Positions 8,506-12,500 of a DNA stretch of 12,500 bases are shown one piece after another; position 1 is the first letter of the stretch, and each line of letters begins with the position of its first letter. This DNA comes from Halocaridina rubra (Eukaryota; Arthropoda; Malacostraca; Decapoda; Atyidae): contig JAXCGZ010019128.1 of NCBI GenBank assembly GCA_037179515.1, positions 67,501 through 80,000 of the forward strand, in the 5' to 3' direction. The position numbers and the translations under genes were made by a program. The notes beneath the pieces are model-generated. The model saw nothing but the letters and a program-made list of their open reading frames with translations, was not told the origin of the DNA and did not search any database.

Positions 8506-8624
8506 CCGAGGCATCCCTTGCCAATGACCTCTGCTTGGGCAGACAGTGTCTCAGCGATGTTTTCCTCACTGTACAAGTTCAGGGGTGTGTTGTACTGTGC
8601 GTTAACTATCTGCTTCCCGTTCAC
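8506..8624 (-). CDS. Zasp52: Zasp52-like PDZ-LIM protein, ZM (ZASP-like motif) exon
   Basis: The acceptor is TTTAAAATTTGCGCAG|GTGAAC and the donor is CTCGG|GTAGGA at 8505-8501. The 119-nt exon has 39 codons plus GG, entering in phase 0 and leaving in phase 2. The peptide holds KQIVNAQYNTPLNLYSEENI and AETLSAQAEVIGKGCL. This is a near-exact match to the ZM motif of Drosophila Zasp52 (IVNKQYNTPVGIYSDESI, then AETLSAQAEVL) as I recall it. In ZASP/Cypher the ZM motif contributes to binding alpha-actinin and to Z-disc targeting (established knowledge). It should follow an N-terminal PDZ domain, whose exons are not in the window, and is spliced to exon A or exon B. This is the best-supported coding call here. 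Confidence 0.95.
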
Positions 8625-8679
8625 CTGCGCAAATTTTAAATGTGTTAATAAGTCATACAAATTAATATTCAAATGCTCA

Positions 8680-8681
<2 letters not shown>

Positions 8682-8758
<77 letters not shown>
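8682..8758. repeat. (TA)n microsatellite, 77 bp
   Basis: An uninterrupted alternating TA run inside the minus-strand intron, about 60 bp upstream of the ZM exon in transcript direction. The Ile-Tyr 'proteins' it encodes in open frames are artefacts. Confidence 0.97.
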
Positions 8759-8761
<3 letters not shown>

Positions 8762-8939
8762 TGGCTGAGTCAAAGCACACACATTCACCAGAAGCCAAAC
8801 ATACCTCAAACACTCTTCTCAGCTACTTGGGGATACAGAGTTGCCATAATTCCCCTTCATCACCCTGCCTGGGTCACCCACGGGGCAAGTAGGCAAGGAT
8901 AAAGATGGTTCTATTATGACTCTATAAAAAAGTACAGTC

Positions 8940-9535
8940 TAAGCTTAACATAATATTTATAACAATTTCAGAAACCTCAGTAGTTGGCTCTCTGAATATG
9001 ACTTGAAAGCTTAGGATATGGCAACGTTCTGAGTTACACAATACACTACACCATATTACCGAGAATTCAGTAGATGGCTTTCTGAAGATGACTGTAGTAT
9101 ATAGTGAAAGATTAGAAAGTAGACATGTTCTGAATCATTGATTAGACTATGACTATACAGCATTTTGATAGTACAATAATTACTGGCTCTCGGAAGATGA
9201 TATTAATATGATTTGAAAGCTTAGAAAGTGTCAAAATTCTTAGTTATACATCATACTAGAACCAATTTCAGACAGCTAATTAGCTGTCTGTCTGCAGATG
9301 ACTAGTATGAACTGAAAGATTAGGAAGTGGTCACTTAGCTATAGATCATACTAGAACCATTTTCAATAGGGCAGTAATGGTTGGCTCTTTGAAGATGACT
9401 TTATGCTTTGAAAGCTTAGAAAATGGCCACATTCTTAGTTACAGATCCTAATAGAACCATATTTTGAGAGGACAGTAATGACTGACTCTCTGTAGATAGC
9501 TACAGAATTAACTGAAAGCTAAAACAGTAATACAC
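8940..9535. repeat. Degenerate tandem array, about six copies of a ~100-bp unit
   Basis: The core GGCTCTCTGAAGATGACT recurs, diverged, with its GATG ending near 9000, 9090, 9199, 9300, 9397 and 9498, giving spacings of 90-109 bp. Each is followed by TGAAAGCTTAGAAAGTGG-like and TTCTTAGTTACA-like blocks, then ACTAGAACCAT in the later units. The divergence indicates an old minisatellite or satellite fragment in the intron. Confidence 0.8.
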
Positions 9536-9579
9536 TACACAAATTACAAATTAATACTGCTCATTCTGGATGTCAAAAG

Positions 9580-9715
9580 GGACCATGGTTGTGTAGGAGT
9601 AGAATACTCATCTCATGAGGTGTCAGACCTGCAATCGAGCCAACCGAGGGATGATAGAAAGGGCAGCCAGCCTTGATTCTCTAGCTGTAATCTGTATGTG
9701 TTTATTGCCATAATG
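9580..9715 (+). mobile_element. tRNA-derived SINE-like copy 7
   Basis: The head ACCATGGTTGTGTAGGAGTA and GAATACTCATCTCATGAGGT carries A-box-like spacing, then B-box-like ACCTGCAATCGAGCC. The body AGAAAGGGCAGCCAGCCTTGATT matches the family block GAAGGGTATCCAGCCGTAATT. The 3' end is uncertain. Confidence 0.55.
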
Positions 9716-9952
9716 GAGTCTAATAGTGAAACATAAAACGAGGATATTGGATGCTAAAAGACCAACTATAATTACTTATAGCATAATTATAGTATATAAA
9801 AGATCAGTAACTTAGATTCATAAATTATGCTTAAGGTTAATCATTTATAATCAAGAGAAATTACGTTTTGTAAAATACGTTCACATTACTCCAGTTCTAC
9901 TTTCATGCACTCAATGAGTTAGTTCTACAAAACAATATACGAAACAGTATCT
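9716..9952. other. AT-rich intronic stretch, nothing recognised
   Basis: No coding or repeat structure was seen beyond short A/T runs. Confidence 0.4.
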
Positions 9953-10056
9953 GGAGAACTGCCCGCAGGACAATTGACCCTGGATAACTGTCCCTTCGAC
10001 AACTTCCCAACAGAACAGTGACCGAACTGATTCTCCAAAAAGAAGAATTGTCCAAT
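9953..10056. repeat. Degenerate ~15-bp minisatellite built on GGACAAYTGNCC
   Basis: Successive units start GGAGAACTGCCC (9953), GGACAATTGACC (9968), GGATAACTGTCC (9982), GACAACTTCCC (9998) and GAACAGTGACC (10013), spaced 14-16 bp. A further AGAATTGTCC lies at about 10044. The inferred unit is itself near-palindromic (GGACAATTGTCC). Confidence 0.65.
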
Positions 10057-10546
10057 AATAAGATTTAAGGTAGGTTAGAGTATGCATTGGAAGTGATTTT
10101 AAATTCAAAAATACAAATTGGAATATATGTAAACATCCAGGGCAGCTGTCCTATTGGGGCTGTTGTACTGTGCAGGCACTTGTTCTCTGGGGCTAGGTGT
10201 CCTAGAACATAAGATACATGAATAAACGATGCAACAAATCAAAATTATCAACCGAACTCTACATTAAAAAAATCGGCCGCTAAAATTTGCAAAATCTATT
10301 AGCTTATATAGCATTTTTAAAGTTTAGTACATCTACTTATCATTAGTGCACTTCCTGCTAAACGATTACAACTATCAGCTACAACTACATTGTTTACGTC
10401 TTTTCTCCAAGTAAGAAGAGTTGCATAAAGAATAAATGCATTGTTCAAATACCAATTAGTCTAATACAGGCCGTCCTAAACTTATGACAGATACTTTATA
10501 ACACACGAATTATAAGTTAATATGGTCTTAAGTCAAAAACATACAA
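10057..10546. other. Intronic stretch, nothing recognised
   Basis: No exon, RNA gene or transposon ends were seen. Confidence 0.45.
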
Positions 10547-10622
10547 TATTCCAGTGCACATATGGTATTCCAGGACACATATAGTACTCCAAGTCACATA
10601 CAGTACTCCAGGAAACATATGT
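10547..10622. repeat. Tandem repeat, four copies of a 19-bp unit
   Basis: Units start at 10547, 10566, 10585 and 10604 with the form TAYTCCAGGNCACATATRG. The period is exactly 19 bp with a few substitutions per unit. Confidence 0.9.
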
Positions 10623-11470
<848 letters not shown>

Positions 11471-11503
11471 TTTAGTGCTGTATGCTAACAGTTTGTACTT
11501 ATT

Positions 11504-11988
<485 letters not shown>

Positions 11989-12042
11989 CTCAGCAAAGGG
12001 AACGGGCACAGTGTTGTGGGCACTTCCAACTGGGGCACAATT
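11989..12042 (-). CDS. Zasp52: Zasp52-like protein, 54-nt exon before the ZM exon
   Basis: A strong acceptor, CACCCTTTTCCAG|AATTGT, and a donor, GCTGAG|GTGAAG, bound exactly 18 codons reading [18 protein letters not shown]. The exon ends in phase 0, matching the phase-0 start of the ZM exon, so the join reads PVPFAE-VNGKQIVN. Drosophila Zasp52 has a loosely similar linker (IGCGYNNAARPF) just before its ZM motif. At 54 nt (divisible by three) it could be skipped without changing the frame. Its distance of about 3.4 kb from the next exon and short length make it less certain than the ZM exon. Confidence 0.75.
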
Positions 12043-12179
12043 CTGGAAAAGGGTGACGAAATGACAATGATAAGAACATACAAAACCTTAACCAATGACC
12101 TTCCGAGGCATGACACATCAGCAGTGTTTGGTGAAAGCAACATGCACAATAAAAATTTATAAAAATTATGACTATATCT

Positions 12180-12500
<321 letters not shown>

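Noticed and set aside
8806..8920. Minus-strand donor GAG|GTATGT with AG sites upstream, a possible exon before the ZM exon
   Set aside because: Each frame has a stop (TAG or TGA) within about ten codons of the donor, and the 54-nt exon already joins the ZM exon in phase.

Overview
The window is eukaryotic nuclear DNA, very AT-rich and intron-dominated. It most likely comes from an arthropod, and a crustacean is my best guess (inference). Pointers are a Zasp52-type muscle gene, a short run of the arthropod telomere unit TTAGG (as TAACC), long (TA)n arrays, tRNA-derived SINEs, and hAT and Tigger-like non-autonomous transposons. No bacterial-type gene or operon is present.

The one recognisable gene is on the minus strand, read from right to left. 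It is an ALP/Enigma-family PDZ-LIM protein, a Zasp52 homologue that scaffolds the muscle Z-disc. Four exons can be placed: a 54-nt exon (12042-11989), the ZM-motif exon (8624-8506), and two alternative continuations. These are a Pro/Ala-rich exon A (7427-7133, or 7427-7153 if its donor is used) and exon B (6725-6526). The ZM exon ends in phase 2. A and B each supply one base that completes the same Gly codon, followed by related peptides (INFKKF and VNFMKN), and both have candidate donors in phase 1. Joining A to B shifts the frame, so they look like mutually exclusive exons. A also has an in-frame stop and a poly(A) signal about 75 nt downstream, so it could end a short isoform without LIM domains. 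The PDZ exons should lie beyond the right edge and the LIM exons beyond the left edge.

Layout: 1-6525 is intron or intergenic DNA with five or six SINE-like copies, a hAT MITE with a perfect 8-bp target duplication (3075-3381) and a Tigger-derived fragment (3950-4238). 6526-8624 holds the exon cluster. 8625-11988 is a repeat-rich intron: a ~100-bp tandem array, a SINE, 15-bp and 19-bp minisatellites, and two long (TA)n arrays flanking a near-perfect 72-bp foldback that resembles the hammerhead-bearing repeats of Penelope-like elements. 11989-12500 has the small exon, another (TA)n array and the start of a second Tigger-like element inserted at a TA.
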